This document shows positions 1 to 13,670 of a stretch of 64,000 nucleotides of DNA, in pieces; the stretch's first letter is position 1; every line of letters begins with the position of its first letter. The stretch covers positions 10,046,001 to 10,110,000 of the forward strand of contig NC_079876.1 in assembly GCF_029227915.1 (NCBI RefSeq). The letters are read 5' to 3'. Source of the DNA: Hydractinia symbiolongicarpus. Lineage: Eukaryota; Cnidaria; Hydrozoa; Anthoathecata; Hydractiniidae. The notes under the pieces were generated by a model. That model worked only from the letters and a program-made list of their open reading frames with translations. It was not told the origin of the DNA and did not search any database. The translations under genes and the position numbers were made by a program.

Positions 1-3000
1 TCAGATAAATATCGCTAAATACATGTTGGTACGAAAATGTGATCCAACTGTTAAAACTCAAACGGACTGACACCGTTAGAAATCCAGTGAAATGTAGTAT
101 TTGAAACTGTCTCTTTTAGTTCAGTGCGCGATAACGGATAGGATTGGTCCCACAGTAAGAAATGACTTTTTTATCTTAATTTTTAATTGAAGCGCTATCA
201 CAGCGCCTAGTGTAATCGCTGAGTTTCGGCAGTCATGTCAAATTAAGAAGAATGTTATTTCTTGGAGTCCAATTGTCTCACTTATAACATTTATAAGGTC
301 ACAGACCAAAATCAGTTCAATTATGTGCCACAGTCAATCGTTTCACTGTTAAAAGCAATGCACCATAGTAATATCAAAAAAATATCGCTAAATACATGTT
401 GGTACGAATATGTGACCCAACCGTAATAACTCAAACGGACTGAACCGTTAGAAAGTCAATGAAATGTAGTTTTTGAAACTGTCGCTATTTCTTCAGCGCG
501 CGCTAACGGATAGGATTGGTCCCACAGTAAAAAATGTCTTTTTTATCTTAATTTTTAATTAAAGCGCTACCGCAGCGCCTAGTGTAATCGCTGAGTTTCG
601 GTAGTCATGTCAAATTAAGAAGAATGTTATTTCTTGGAGTCCAGTTGTCTCACTTTCACATTTTTAAAGTCACAGTCCATAATCAGTTCAATTAAATCCC
701 ACAGTCAATCGTTTCATTGTTAAAAGCGATTCAACCTAGTAATATCAGATAAATATCGCTAAATAAATGTTGGTACGAATAGGTGACCCAACCGTTGTAA
801 CTCAAACGGACTGACACCGTTAGAAAGTCAATGAAATGTAGTTTTTTGAAACTGTCGCTATTTCTTCAGCGCGCGATAACGGCTAGGATAGGTCCCACAG
901 TAAAAACGACTTATTAATCTAAATTTTTAAATGAAGTGCTACTACAGCGCCCAGTGTAATCGCTGAGTTCCGGGAATCATTTCAAATTAAGAAGAATGTT
1001 ATTTCTTAGAGTCCAATTTTTTTCATTTATCACATTTATCAGGTCACAGTCCAAAGTTAGTTCAATTAAGTCCCACAGTCAATCGTTTCACTGCTAAAAG
1101 CGATGCAACCTAGTAATATCAGATAAATATCGCTAAATACATGTTGGTACGAATATGTGACCCAACCCTTGAAACTCAAACGGACTGACACCGTTAAAAA
1201 GTCAGTGAAATGTAGTATTTGAAACTTTCTCTATTACTTCAGCGCGCGCTAACGGCTAGGATTGGTCCCACAGTAAAAAATGTCTTTTTTATCTTAATTT
1301 TTATTTGAAGGGCTACCACAGCGTCTAGTGTAATCGCTGAGTTTCGGCAGTCATGTCAAATTAAGAAGAATGTTATTTCTTGGAGTCCAGTTGTCTCACT
1401 TACACATTTTTAAGGTCAAAGTCCATAATCAGTTCAATAAAGCCCCACAGTCAATCGTTTCATTGTTAAAAGCGATGCAACCTAGTAATATCAGAAAAAT
1501 ATCGCTAAATACATGTTGGTACGAATATGTGACCAAACCGTTATAACTCAAACGGACTGACACCGTTAGAAAGTCAGTTAAATGTAGTATTTGAAACTGT
1601 CTCTATTACTACAGCGCAAGATAACGGATAGGATTGGTCCCACAGAAAGAAATGACTTTTTTATCTTAATTTTTAATTGAAGCGCTACCACAGCGCCTAG
1701 TGTAATCGCTGAGTTTCGGCAGTCATGTCAAATTAAGAAGAATGTTATTTCTTGGAGTCCAATTGTCTCACTTATAACATTTATAAGGTCACAGACCAAA
1801 ATCAGTTCAATTATGTGCCACAGTCAATCGTTTCACTGTTAAAAGCAATGCACCATAGTAATATCAAAAAAATATCGCTAAATACATGTTGGTACGAATA
1901 TGTGACCCAACCGTAATAAATCAAACGGACTGAACCGTTAGAAAGTCAATGAAATGTAGTTTTTGAAACTGTCGCTATTTCTTCAGCGCGAGATAACGGA
2001 TAGGATTGGTCCCACAGTAAAAAATGTCTTTTTTATCTTAATTTTTATTTGAAGCGCTACCACAGCGTCTAGTGTAATCGCTGAGTTTCGGCAGTCATGT
2101 CAAATTAAGAAGAATGTTATTTCTTGGAGTCCAGTTGTCTCACTTTCACATTTTTAAGGTCACAGTCCATAATCAGTTCAATAAAGTCCCACGGTCAATT
2201 GTTTCATTGTTAAAAGATATGCAACCTAGTAATATGAGAAAATTATCGCTAAATACATGTTGGTACAAATAGGTGACCCAACCGTTGTAACTCAAACGGA
2301 CTGACACCGTTAGAAAGTCAATGAAATTTAATTCTTGAAACTGTCGCTATTTTTTCAGCGCGTGATAACGGCTAGGATTGGTCCCACAGTAAAAAATGAC
2401 ATATTAATCTAAATTTTTTAATGAAGCGCTACCACAGCCCCAGTGTAATCGCTGAGTTCCGGCAATCATGTCAAATTAAGAAGAATGTTATTTCTGGGAG
2501 TGCAATTTTTTTCAATTATTACATTTATCAGGTCACAGTCCAAAGTTAGTTCAATTAAGTCCCACAGTCAATCGTTTCACTGCTAAAAGCGATGCAACCT
2601 AGTAATATCAGATAAATATTGCTAAATACATGTTGGTACGAATATGTGACCCAACCGTTGAAACTCAAACGGACTGACACCGTTAGAAAGTCAGTGAAAT
2701 GTAGTATTTGAAACTGTCTCTATTACTTCAACGCGTGCTAACGGCTAGGATTGGTCCCACAGTAAAAAATGTCTTTTTTATCTTAATTTTTATTTGAAGC
2801 GCTACCACAGCGTCTAGTGTAATCGCTGAGTTTCGGCAACCCAGTCAAATTAAGAAGAATGTTATTTCTTGGAGTCCAGTTGTCTCACTTTCACATTTTT
2901 AAGGTCACAGTCCATAATCAGTTCAATAAAGTCCCACAGTCAATCGTTTCATTGTTAAAAGAGATGCAACCTAGTAATATCAGATAAATATCGCTAAATA

Positions 3001-4400
3001 CATGTTGGTACGAATAGGTGACCCAACCGTTGTAACACAAACGGAGTGACACTGCTGGAAAGTCAATGAAATGTAGTTTTTGAAACTGTCGCTATTTTTT
3101 CAGGGCGTGATAACGGCTAGGATTGGTCCCACAGTAAAAAATGACATATTAATCTAAATTTTTTAATGAAGCGCTACCACAGCCCCAGTGTAATCGCTGA
3201 GTTCCGGCAATCATGTCAAATTAAGAAGAATGTTATTTCTTGGAGTCCAATTTTTTTGATTTATCACATTTATCAGGTCACAGTCCAAAGTTAGTTCAAT
3301 TAAGTCCCACAGTCAATCGTTTCACTGCTAAAAGCGATGCAACCTAGTAATATCAGATAAATATCGCTAAATACATGTTGGTACGAAAATGTGATCCAAC
3401 TGTTAAAACTCAAACGGACTGACACCGTTAGAAAGTCAGTGAAATGTAGTATTTGAAACTGTCTCTATTAGTTCAGTGCGCGATAACGGCTAGGATTGGT
3501 CCCACAGTAAAAAATGACTTATTTATCTAAATTTTTAAATGAAGCGCTACCACAGCGTCTAGTGTAATCGCTGAGTTTCGGCAGTCATGTCAAATTAAGA
3601 AGAATGTTATTTCTTGGAGTCCAGTTGTCTCACTTTCACATTTTTAAGGTCACAGTCCATAATCAGTTCAATAAAGTCCCACAGTCAATCGTTTCATTGT
3701 TAAAAGAGATGCAACCTAGTAATATCAGATAAATATCGCTAAATACATGTTGGTACGAATAGGTGACCCAACCGTTGTAACACAAACGGAGTGACACTGC
3801 TGGAAAGTCAATGAAATGTAGTTTTTGAAACTGTCGCTATTTCTTCAGCGCGTGATAACGGCTAGGATTGGTCCCACAGTAAAAAATGACATATTAATCT
3901 AAATATTTTAATGAAGCGCTACCACAGCCCCAGTGTAATCGCTGAGTTCCGGCAATCATGTCAAATTAAGAAGAATGTTATTTCTTGGAGTCCAATTTTT
4001 TTGATTTATCACATTTATCAGGTCACAGTCCAAAGTTAGTTCAATTAAGTCCCACAGTCAATCGTTTCACTGCTAAAAGCGATGCAACCTAGTAATATCA
4101 GATAAATATCGCTAAATACATGTTGGTACGAAAATGTGATCCAACTGTTAAAACTCAAACGGACTGACACCGTTAGAAAGTCAGTGAAATGTAGTATTTG
4201 AAACTGTCTCTATTAGTTCGGTGCGCGATAACGGCTACGATTGGTCCCACAGTAAAAAATGACTTATTTATCTAAACTTTTAAATGAAGCGCTACCACAG
4301 CGTCCAGTGTAATCGCTGAGTTCCGGCAATCATGTCAAATTAAGAAGAATGTTATTTGTTGGAGTCCAGTTGGCTCACTTATAGCATTTAAAAGGTCACA
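1..4400. repeat. Left block: two unit types in 745/1,490-bp order
   Basis: Two unit types dominate. One has cttaatttttatttgaag followed by tctcactttcacattttt and cataatcag. The other has ttaatctaaattttttaatg followed by atttatcacatttatcagg and aagttagttc. A third variant (ttataacatttataagg, with ttatgtgccacag) appears once per four units, at about 250 and 1,740. The words at 151 and 311 recur at 1,641 and 1,801, an offset of 1,490 (four units). Further right the pattern is a plain dimer: tgtaacacaaacggagtgac occurs at 3,031 and 3,776 (745), and gtacgaaaatgtgatccaac at 3,381 and 4,127 (746). The copies carry many private differences, so this block looks older or less homogenised than the centre of the window. 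Confidence 0.85.
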
Positions 4401-7400
4401 GTCCAAAATCAGTTCAATTTAGTCCCACAGTCAATCGTTTCAATGTTAAAAGCGATGCAACCTGGTAATATGAGAAAAATATCGCTAAATACATGTTGGT
4501 ACGAATATGTGACCCAACCGTTGAAACTCAAATGGACTGACACCGTTAGAAAATCAGTGAAATGTAGTATTTGAAACTGTCTCTATTTCTTCAGCGCGCA
4601 ATAACGGCTAGGATTGGTCCCACAGTAAAAAAAATACTTTTTTATGCTTAATTCTTAAATGAATCGCTACCACAGCGCCCAGTGTAATCGCTGAGTTTCG
4701 GCAATCATGTCAAAATTAAGAAAAATGTTATTTCTTGGAGTCCAATTGTCTCCTTTTTCACATTCATCAGGTGACAGTCCAAAGTTAGTTCAATTAAGTC
4801 CCACAGTCAATCGCTTCATAGTTAAAAGCGATGGAACCTAGTAATATCAGAAAAATAGCGCTAAATACATGTTGGTACGAGTATGCAACGCAACCGTTGT
4901 AACGCAAACGAACTGACACCGTTAGAAAGTCAATGAAATGTATTTTTGGAAACTGTCGCTATTTCTACAGTGCGCGATAACGGCTAGGATTGGTCCCACA
5001 GTAAAGAATGAATTATGTATCTAAATTTTTAAATGAAGCGCTACCACAGCGCCCAGTGTAATCGCTGAGTTCGGGATATCACGTCAAATTAAGAAGAATG
5101 TTATTTCTTGGAGTCCAATTGTCTCTTTTATCACATTTATCAGGTCACAGTCCAAAGTTAGTTCAATTAAGTCCCACAGTCAATCGTTTTATAGTTAAAA
5201 GCGATGCCACCTAGTAATATCAAAACAATATCGCTAAATACATGTTGGTACGAGTATGTGACCCAACCGTTGTAACTCAAACGGACTGACACCGTTAGAA
5301 AGTCAATGAAATGTAGTTTTTGAAACTATTTCTTCAGCGCGCGATAACGGATAGGATTGGTCCCACAGTAAAGAATGACTTATGTATCTAAATTTTTAAA
5401 TGAAGCGCTACCACAGCGCCCATTGTAATCGCTGAGTTCGGGATATCACGTCAAATTAAGAAGAATGTTATTTCTTGGAGTCCAATTGTCTCTTTTATCA
5501 CATTTATCAGGTCACAGTCCAAAGTTAGTTCAATTAAGTCCCACAGTCAATCGTTTTATAGTTAAAAGCGATGCCACCTAGTAATATCAAAACAATATCG
5601 CTAAATACATGTTGGTACGAGTATGTGACCCAACCGTTGTAACTCAAACGGACTGACACCGTTAGAAAGTCAATGAAATGTAGTTTTTGAAACTATTTCT
5701 TCAGCGCGCGATAACGGATAGGATTGGTCCCGCAGTAAAGAATGACTTATGTATCTAAATTTTTAAATGAAGCGCTACCACAGCGCCCAGTGTAATCGCT
5801 GAGTTCGGGATATCACGTCAAATTAAGAAGAATGTTATTTCTTGGAGTCCAATTGTCTCTTTTATCACATTTATCAGGTCACAGTCCAAAGTTAGTTCAA
5901 TTAAGTCCCACAGTCATTCGTTTTATTGTTAAAAGCGATGCAACCTAGTAATATCAAAAAAAATATCTTTAAATACATGTTGGTACGAATATGTGACCCA
6001 ACTGTTGTTACTCGAACGGACAGACACCGTTAGAAAGTCAATGAAATATAGTTTATGAAACTGTCGATAGTTCTTCAGCGTGCAATAACGGCTAGGATTG
6101 GTCCCACAGTAAAGAATGACTTATTTATCTAAATTTTTAAATGAAGCGCTACCACAGCGTCCAGTGTAATCGCTGAGTTTTGGCAGTCATGTCAAATTAA
6201 GAAGAATGTTATTTCTTGGAGTCCAATTGTCTCACTTTCACATTTTTAAGGTCAGGGTCCATAACCAGTTCAATTAAATCCCACAGTCAATCGTTTCATT
6301 GTTAAAAGCGATGCAACCTAGTAATATCAAAAAAAATATCGCTAAATACATGTTGGTACGAATTTGTGACGCAACCGTTGTAACTCAAACGGACTGACAC
6401 CGTTAGAAACTCTATGAAATATAGTTTATGAAACTGTCGATAGTTCTTCAGCGCGCAATAACGGCTAGGATTAGTCCCACAGTAAAGAATGACTTATTTA
6501 TCTAAATTTTGAAATGAAGCGCTTCCACAGCGACCAGTGTAATCGCTGAGTCCCGGCAATCACGTCAAATTAAGAAGAATGTTATTTCTTGGAGTCCAGT
6601 TGGCTCACTTATAGCATTTGTAAGGTCACTGTCCAAAATCAGTTCAATTTAGTCCCACAGTTAATCGTTTCACTATTAAAAGCGATGCAACCTAGTAATA
6701 TGAGAAAAATATCGCTAAATACATTTTGGTACGAATATGTGACCCAACCGTTAAAACTCAAACGGACTGAAACCGTTAGATAGTCAATGAAATGTATTTT
6801 TGGAAACTGTCGCTATTTCTACAGCGCGCGATAACGGCTAGGATTGGTCCCACAGTAAAGAATGACTTTTTTACCTAAACTCTTAAATGAAGCGCTACCA
6901 AAGCGCCAGTGTAATCGCTGAGTTCCGGCAATCACGTCAAATTAAGAAGAATGTTATTTCTTGGAGTCCAATTGTCTCTTTTATCACATTTATCAGGTGA
7001 CAGTCCAAAGTTAGTTCAATTAAGTCCAACAGTCAATCGTTTTATAGTTAAAAGCCATGCAACCTAGTAATATCAGAAAAATATCGCTAAATACATGTTG
7101 GTACGAGTATGTGACCCAACCGTTGTAACTCAAACGGACTTACACCGTTAGAAAGTCAATGATATGTAGTTTTTGAAACTATTTCTTCAGCGCGCGATAA
7201 CGGATAGGATTGGTCCCACAGTAAAGAATGACTTATTTATCTAAATTTTTAAATGAAGCGCTACCACAGCGCCCAGTGTAATCGCTGAGTTCGGGATATA
7301 ACGTCAAATTAAGAAGAATGTTATTTCTTGGAGTCCAATTGTCTCACTTTCACATTTTTAAGGTCACAGTTCAAAGTTAGTTCAATTAAGTCCCACAGTC

Positions 7401-7450
7401 AATCGTTTTATAGTTAACAGCGATGCAACCTAGTAATATGAGAAAAATAT
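4400..7450. repeat. Diverged satellite units, mixed types
   Basis: About eight units of the same satellite with many private substitutions and no clear long-period order, apart from the shortened-unit run listed separately. The words gttatttcttggagtcca and aaatacatgttggtacga are kept in most units, while the stretch after cccacagtaa varies. The word tcgggatat marks a group of related units at 5,071, 5,438, 5,805 and about 7,288. An open frame of 64 codons at 6,589-6,783 is an accident of this repeat. Confidence 0.8.
4986..5915. repeat. Run of shortened 367-bp units (about 2.5 copies)
   Basis: Three consecutive units share tcgggatatcacgtc at 5,071, 5,438 and 5,805, exactly 367 bases apart. 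Where most units read gaaactgtcgctatttcttc, these read gaaactatttcttc, a clean 6-base loss of gtcgct, which accounts for the short period. The copies also share ttatgtatctaaat and caaaacaatatcgc, so they arose by single-unit tandem duplication. The third copy drifts from the others at about 5,915. The same 6-base loss is seen again near 7,177, so the shortened form is not confined to this run. Confidence 0.85.
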
Positions 7451-10400
7451 CGCTAAATACATGTTGGTACGAATATGTGACCCAACCGTTAAAACTCAAA
7501 CGGGCTGACACCGTTAGAAAGTCAGTGAAATGTAGTATTTGAAACTGTCTCTACTTCTTCTGCGCGCGCAAACGGCTAGGATTGGTCCCACAGTAAAATT
7601 ATGACTTTTTTTTAGCTTAATTCTTAAATGAAGCGCTACCACAGCGCCCAGTGTAATAGCTGAGTTTCGGCAATCATGTCAAATTAAGAAGAATGTTCTT
7701 TCTTGGAGTCCAATTGTCTCATTTATCACATTTATCACGTCACAGTCCAAAGTTAGTTCAGTTATGTCCCACAGTCAATCGTTTCACTGTTAAAAGCAAT
7801 GCAACCCAGTAATATAAGATAAATATCGCTAAATACATGTTGGTACGAATATTTGCCCCAACCGTTGTAACTCAAACGGACTGACACCGTTAAAAAGTCA
7901 ATAAAATGTAGTTTTTGAAACTGTTGCTATTTCTTCAGCGCGCAATAACGGCTACGATTGGTCCCACAGTAAAAAATGACTTATTAATCTAAATTTTAAA
8001 AAGAAGCGTTACCAAAGAGCCCAGTGTAAACGCTTAGTTCCGGCAATCATGTCAAATTAAGAAGAATGTTATTACTTGGAGTCCAATTGTCTCATTTATC
8101 ACATCTATCAGGTCACAGTGCGAAGATAGTTCAATTATGTCCCACAGTCAATCGTTTCATTGTTAAAAGCGATGCAACCTAGTAAAATCCGAAAAATATC
8201 GCTAAATACATGTTGGTACGAGTATGTGACCCAACCGTTATAACTCAAACGGACTGACACCGTTAGAAAGTCAATGAAATGTAGTTATTGAAACTGTCGC
8301 CATTTCTTCAGAGCGCGATAACGGCTAGGGTTGGTCCCACAGTAGAGAATGACTTATTTATCTAAATTTATAAATAAAGCGCTACAACAGGGTCCGGTGT
8401 TGTTGCTGAGTTCCGGCAATCCCGTCAAATTAAAAAGAATGTTATTTCTTGGAGTCCAATTGTCTCCTTTATCACATTTATCAGGTGACAGTCCAAGGTT
8501 AGTTCAATTAAGTCCCACAGTCAATCGTTTCATAGTTAAAAGCGATGCAACCTAGTAATATCAGAAAAATAGCGCTAAATACATGTTGGTACGAGTATGC
8601 AACCCAACCGTTGTAACTCAAACGGACTGACACCGTTAGCAAGTCAATGAAATGTAGTTTTTGAAACTGTCGCTATTTCTTCAGCGAGCGATAAAAGCTA
8701 GGATTTGTCCCACAGTAAAGAATGACTTATTTACCTAAACTTTTAAATGAAGCGCTACCACAGCTCCCAGTGTAATCGCTGAGTTCCGGCAATCACGTCA
8801 AATTAAGAAGAATGTTATTTCTTGGAGTCCAATTGTCTCCTTTATCTTATTTATCAGGTGACAGTCAAAAGTTAGTTCAATTAAGTCCCACAGTCAATCG
8901 TTTTATAGTTAACAGCGGTGCAACCTAGTAATATCAGAAAAATATCGCTAAACACATGTTGGTACGAGTATGTGACCCAACCGTTGTAACACAAACGGAC
9001 TGACACCGTTAGAAAGTCAATGAAACGTAGTTTTTGAAACTGTCGCTATTTCTTCAGCGCGCGATAACGTCTAGGATTGGTCCCACAGCAAAAAATGACT
9101 TATGAATCAAAATTTTTAAATGAAGTGCCACCGCAGCGCCCAGTGTAAACGCTGAGTTCCGGAAATCATGTCAAATTGAGAGGAATGTTATTTCTTGGAG
9201 TCCAATTTTCTCATTTATCACATTTATTAGGTCACAGTCCAAAGTTAGTTCAATTAAGTCACCCAGTCAATCGTTTCATTGTTAGAGGCGATGCAACCAA
9301 GTAATATCAAAAAAAATATCGCTAAATACATGTTGGTACGAATATTTGCCCCAACCGTTGTAACTCAAACGGACTGACACCGTTAAAATGTCAATAAAAT
9401 GTAGTTTTTGAAACTGTCGCTATTTCTTCAGCGCGCAATAACGGCTAGGATTGGTCCCACAGTAAAAAATGACTTATTAATCTAAATTTTTAAAAGAAGC
9501 GTTACCAAAGCGCCCAGTGTAAACGCTTAGTTCCGGCAATCATGTCAAATTAAGAAGAATGTTATTTCTTGGAGTCCAATTGTCTCATTTATCACATCTA
9601 TCAGGTCACAGTCCAAAGTTAGTTCAATTTAGTCCCACAGTTAATCGTTTCATTGTTAAAAGCGACGCAACCTAGTAATTTCAGAAAAATATCGCTAAAT
9701 ACATGTTGGTACGAGTATGTGACCCTATCGTTATAACTCAAACGGACTGACACCGTTAGAAAGTCAATGAAATGTAGCTATTGAAACTGTCGCCATTTCT
9801 TCAGCGCGCGAAAACGGCTAGGATTGGTCCCACAGTAAAGAATGACTTATTTATCTAAATTTTTAAATGAAGCGCTACCACAGCGTCCAGTGTAATCGCT
9901 GATTCCGGCTATCCGTCAAATTAGGAAGAATGTTATTTCTTGGAGTCCAATTGTCTCATTTATCACATTTATCAGGTCACAGTCCAAAATTTAGTTCAAT
10001 TAAGTCCCGCAGTCATTCGTTTCATTGTTAAAAGCGATGCAACCAAGTAATATCAAAAAAAATATCGCTAAACACATGTTGGTACGAATATGTGACCCAA
10101 CCGTTGTAACTCAATCGGACTGACACCGTTAGAGAGTCAATGAAATGTAGTTTTTGAAACTGTCGCCATTACTTCAGCGCGCAATAACGGTTAGGATTGG
10201 TCCCACAGTAAGAAATGACTCATTAATCTAAAATTTTAAGAGAAGCGCTACCACAGCGCCCAGTGTAAACGCTGAGTTCCGGCAATCATGTCAAATTAAG
10301 AAGAATGTTATTTCTTGGAGTCCAATTTTCTCATTTATCACATTTATCAGGTCACAGTCCAAAGTTAGTTCAGTTAAGTCCCACAGTCAATCGTTTCACT

Positions 10401-10663
10401 GTTAAAAGCGTTGCAACCTAGTAATATCAGAAAAATATCGCTAAACACATGTTGGTACGAATAGGTGATCCAACCGTTGTAACTCAAACGGACTGACACC
10501 GTTAGAAAGTCAATGAAATGTAGTTTTTAAGACTGTCGCTATTTCTTCAGCGCGCGATAACGGCTAGGATTGGTCCCACAGTAAAAAATGACTCATTAGT
10601 CAAAATTTTTAAATGAAGCGCTACCACAGCGCCCAGTGTAATCGCTGAGTTCCGGCAATCATG
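7450..10663. repeat. Diverged units with a partial 1,492-bp repeat
   Basis: Satellite units of mixed type. The word atttgccccaaccgttg occurs at 7,851 and 9,343, an offset of 1,492 (four units). Downstream private marks repeat at the same offset, such as gcttagttccggc (about 8,033 and 9,525), a gagtatgtgaccc variant followed by ttataactc, and gccatttcttcag after an altered tagtta/tagcta. The similarity covers roughly 7,830-8,430 against 9,322-9,922, about 1.6 units; outside that the units are not obviously paired. The frame at 8,349-8,555 (68 codons) lies in diverged repeat and is not a gene. Confidence 0.75.
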
Positions 10664-10680
10664 TCAAATTAAGAAGAATG

Positions 10681-13670
10681 TTATTTTTTGGAGTCCAATT
10701 TTCTCACTTATCATACTTATTAGGTCACAGTCAAAAGTTAGTTCAATTAAGTCCTAGAGTCAATCGTTTCATTGTTAAAAGCGATGCAATCTAGTAATAT
10801 GAAAAAAATATCTCTAAATACATGTTGGTACGAATATGTGACCCAACCGTTGTAACTCAAACGGACTGACACCGTTAGAGAGTCAATGAAATGTAGTTTT
10901 TGAAACTGTCGCCATTACTTCAGCGCGCGATAACGGCTAGGATTGGTCCCACAGTAAGAAATGACTCATTAATCTAAATTTTTAACAGAAGCGCTACCAC
11001 AGCGCCCAGTGTAAACGCTCAGTTCCGGCAATCATGTCAAATTAAGAAGAATGTTATTTCTTGGAGTCCAATTTTCTCATTTATCACATTTATCAGGTCA
11101 CAGTCCAAAGTTAGTTCAGTTAAGTCCCACAGTCAATCGTTTCACTGTTAAAAGCGATGCAACCTAGTAATATCAGATAAATATCGCTAAATACATGTTG
11201 GTACGAGTATGTGACCCAACTGTTGTAACTCAAACGGACTGACACCGTTAGAGAGTCAATGAAATTTAGTTTTTGAAACTGTCGCTATTTCTTCAGCGCG
11301 CGATAACGGCTAGGATTGGTCCCACAGTAAAGAATGACTTATTTATCTAAATTTTTAAATGAAGCGCTACCAAAGCGTCCAGTGTAATCGCTGAGTTCCG
11401 GCAACCCAGTCAAATTAAGAAGAATGTTATTTCTTGGAGTCCAATTGTCTCATTTATCACATTTATCAGGTCACAGTCCAAATGTTAGTTCAATTAAGTC
11501 CCACAGTGATTCGTTTCATTGTTAAAAGCGATGCAACCTAGTAATATCAAAAAAAATATCGCTAAATACATGTTGGTACGAACATGTGACCCAACCGTTG
11601 TAACTCAAACGGACTGACACCGTTAGAAAGTCAATGAAATGTAGTTTTTGAAACTGTCGCTATTTCTTCAGCGCGCGATAACGGCTAGGATTGGTCCCAC
11701 AGTAAAAAATGAATTATTAATCTAAATTTTTAAATGAAGTGCTACCACAGCGCCCAGTGTAATCGCTGAGTTCCGGCAACCCAGTCAAATTAAGAAAATG
11801 TTATTTCTTGGAATCCAATTGTCTCATTTATCACATTTATCAGGTCACAGTCCAAATGTTAGTTCAATTAAGTCCCACAGTGATTCGTTTCATTGTTAAA
11901 AGCGATGCAACCTAGTAATATCAAAAAAAATATCGCTAAATATATGTTGGTACGAACATGTGACCCAACCGTTGTAACTCAAACGGACTGACACCGTTAC
12001 AAAGTCAATGAAATATAGTTTTTGAAACTGTCGCTATTTCTTCAGCGCGCGATAACGGCTAGGATTGGTCCCACAGTAAAAAATGAATTATTAATCTAAA
12101 TTTTTAAATGAAGTGCTACCACATCGCCCAGTGTAATCGCTGAGTTCCGGCAATCATGTCAAATTGAGAAGAATGTTATTTCTTGCAGTTCAATTTTCTC
12201 ATTTATCACAATTATTAGGTCACAGCCCAAATTTTGTTCAAATAAGTCCCACAGTCAATCGTTTCAATGTTAAAAGCGATGCAACCTAATAACATCAAAC
12301 AAAATATCGCTAAATACATGTTGGTACGAATTTGTGACCCAACCGTTGTAACTCAAACGGACTGACACCGTTAGAGAGTTAATGAAATGTAGTTTTTGAA
12401 ACTGTCGCCATTACTTCAGCGCGCGATAACGGCTAGGATTGGTCCCACAGTAAGAAATGACTCATTAATCTAAATTTTTAACAGAAGCGCTACCACAGCG
12501 CCCAGTGTAAACGCTGAGTTCCGGCAATCATGTCAAATTAAGAAGAATGTTTTTTCTTGGAGTCCAATTTTCTCATTTATCACATTTATCAGGTCACAGT
12601 CCAAAGTTAGTTCAGTTAAGTCCCACAGTCAATCGTTTCACTGTTAAAAGCGATGCAACCTAGTAATATCAGATAAATATCGCTAAATACATGTTGGTAC
12701 GAATATGTGACCCAACCGTTGTAACTAAAACGGACTGACACAGCTACAAAGTCAATGAAATGTAGTTTTTGAAACTATCGCTATTTCTTCAGCACGTGAT
12801 AACGGCTAGGATTGGTCCCCCAGAAAAAAAAAGACTTATTAATCTAAATTTTTAAATGAAGCGTTACCACAGCGCACAGTGTAATCGCTGAGTTCCGGCA
12901 ATCATGTCAAATTAAGAAGAATGTTATTTCTTGGAGTCCAATTTTTTTCATTTATCACATTTATCAGGTCACAGTTTAAAGTTAGTTCAATTAAGTCCCA
13001 CAGTCAATCGTTTCACTGTTAAAAGCGATGCAACCTAGTAATATCAGATAAATATCGCTAAATACATGTTGGTACGAATATGTGACCCAACCGTTGTAAC
13101 TCAAACGGACTGACACCGTTAGAAAATCAATGAAATGTAGTTTTTGAAACTGTCTCTATTACTTCAGCGCGCGATAACGGCTAGGGTTGGTCCCACAGTA
13201 AGAAATGACTCATTAATCTAAATTTTTGACAGATGTGCTACCACAGCGCCCAGTGTAAACGCTGAGTTCCGGCAATCATGTGAAATTAAGAAGACTGTTA
13301 TTTCTTGGAGTCCAATTTTCTCATTTATCACATTTATCAGGTCACAGTCCAAAGTTAGTTCAGTTAAGTCCCACAGTCAATCGTTTCACTGTTAAAAGCG
13401 ATGCAACCTAGTAATATCAGATAAATATCGCTAAATACATGTTCGTACGAATATGTGACCCAACCGTCGTAACTCAAACGGACTGACACCGCTACAAAGT
13501 CAATGAAATGTAGTTTTTGAAACTATCGCTATTTCTTCAGCACGTGATAACGGCTAAGATTGGTCCCACAGTAAGAAATGACTTATTTCTCTAAATTTTT
13601 AAATGAAGCGCTACCACAGCGCCCAGTATAATCGCTGAGTTCCGGCAATCACGTCAAATTAAGAAGAATG
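10681..13670. repeat. 8-unit HOR of 2,990 bp, copy 1
   Basis: This block is followed immediately by a second copy with an offset of exactly 2,990 bases. The left border is tightly placed: just upstream, cagtgtaatcg with caatcatgtc (copy 1) faces cagtataatcg with caatcacgtc (copy 2), and matching begins within aattaagaagaatg. Private marks inside include gtcctagagtcaatcg (10,751), gaacatgtgaccc (11,580), taagaaaatgttatttc (about 11,791), cttgcagttcaattttc (about 12,182), gaatgttttttcttgg (about 12,545) and aagactgttatttc (about 13,291). It contains an internal near-duplicate unit pair: aacatgtgac lies at 11,581 and 11,955. Confidence 0.93.

Noticed and set aside
6589-6783. Open frame of 64 codons on the + strand
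   Set aside because: It lies inside ordinary satellite, crosses no conserved domain, and neighbouring units break the same frame with stops and indels.
8349-8555. Open frame of 68 codons on the + strand
   Set aside because: Starts in the variable part of a unit and is open only because local substitutions remove stops; a similar accidental frame appears at 27,033-27,239.
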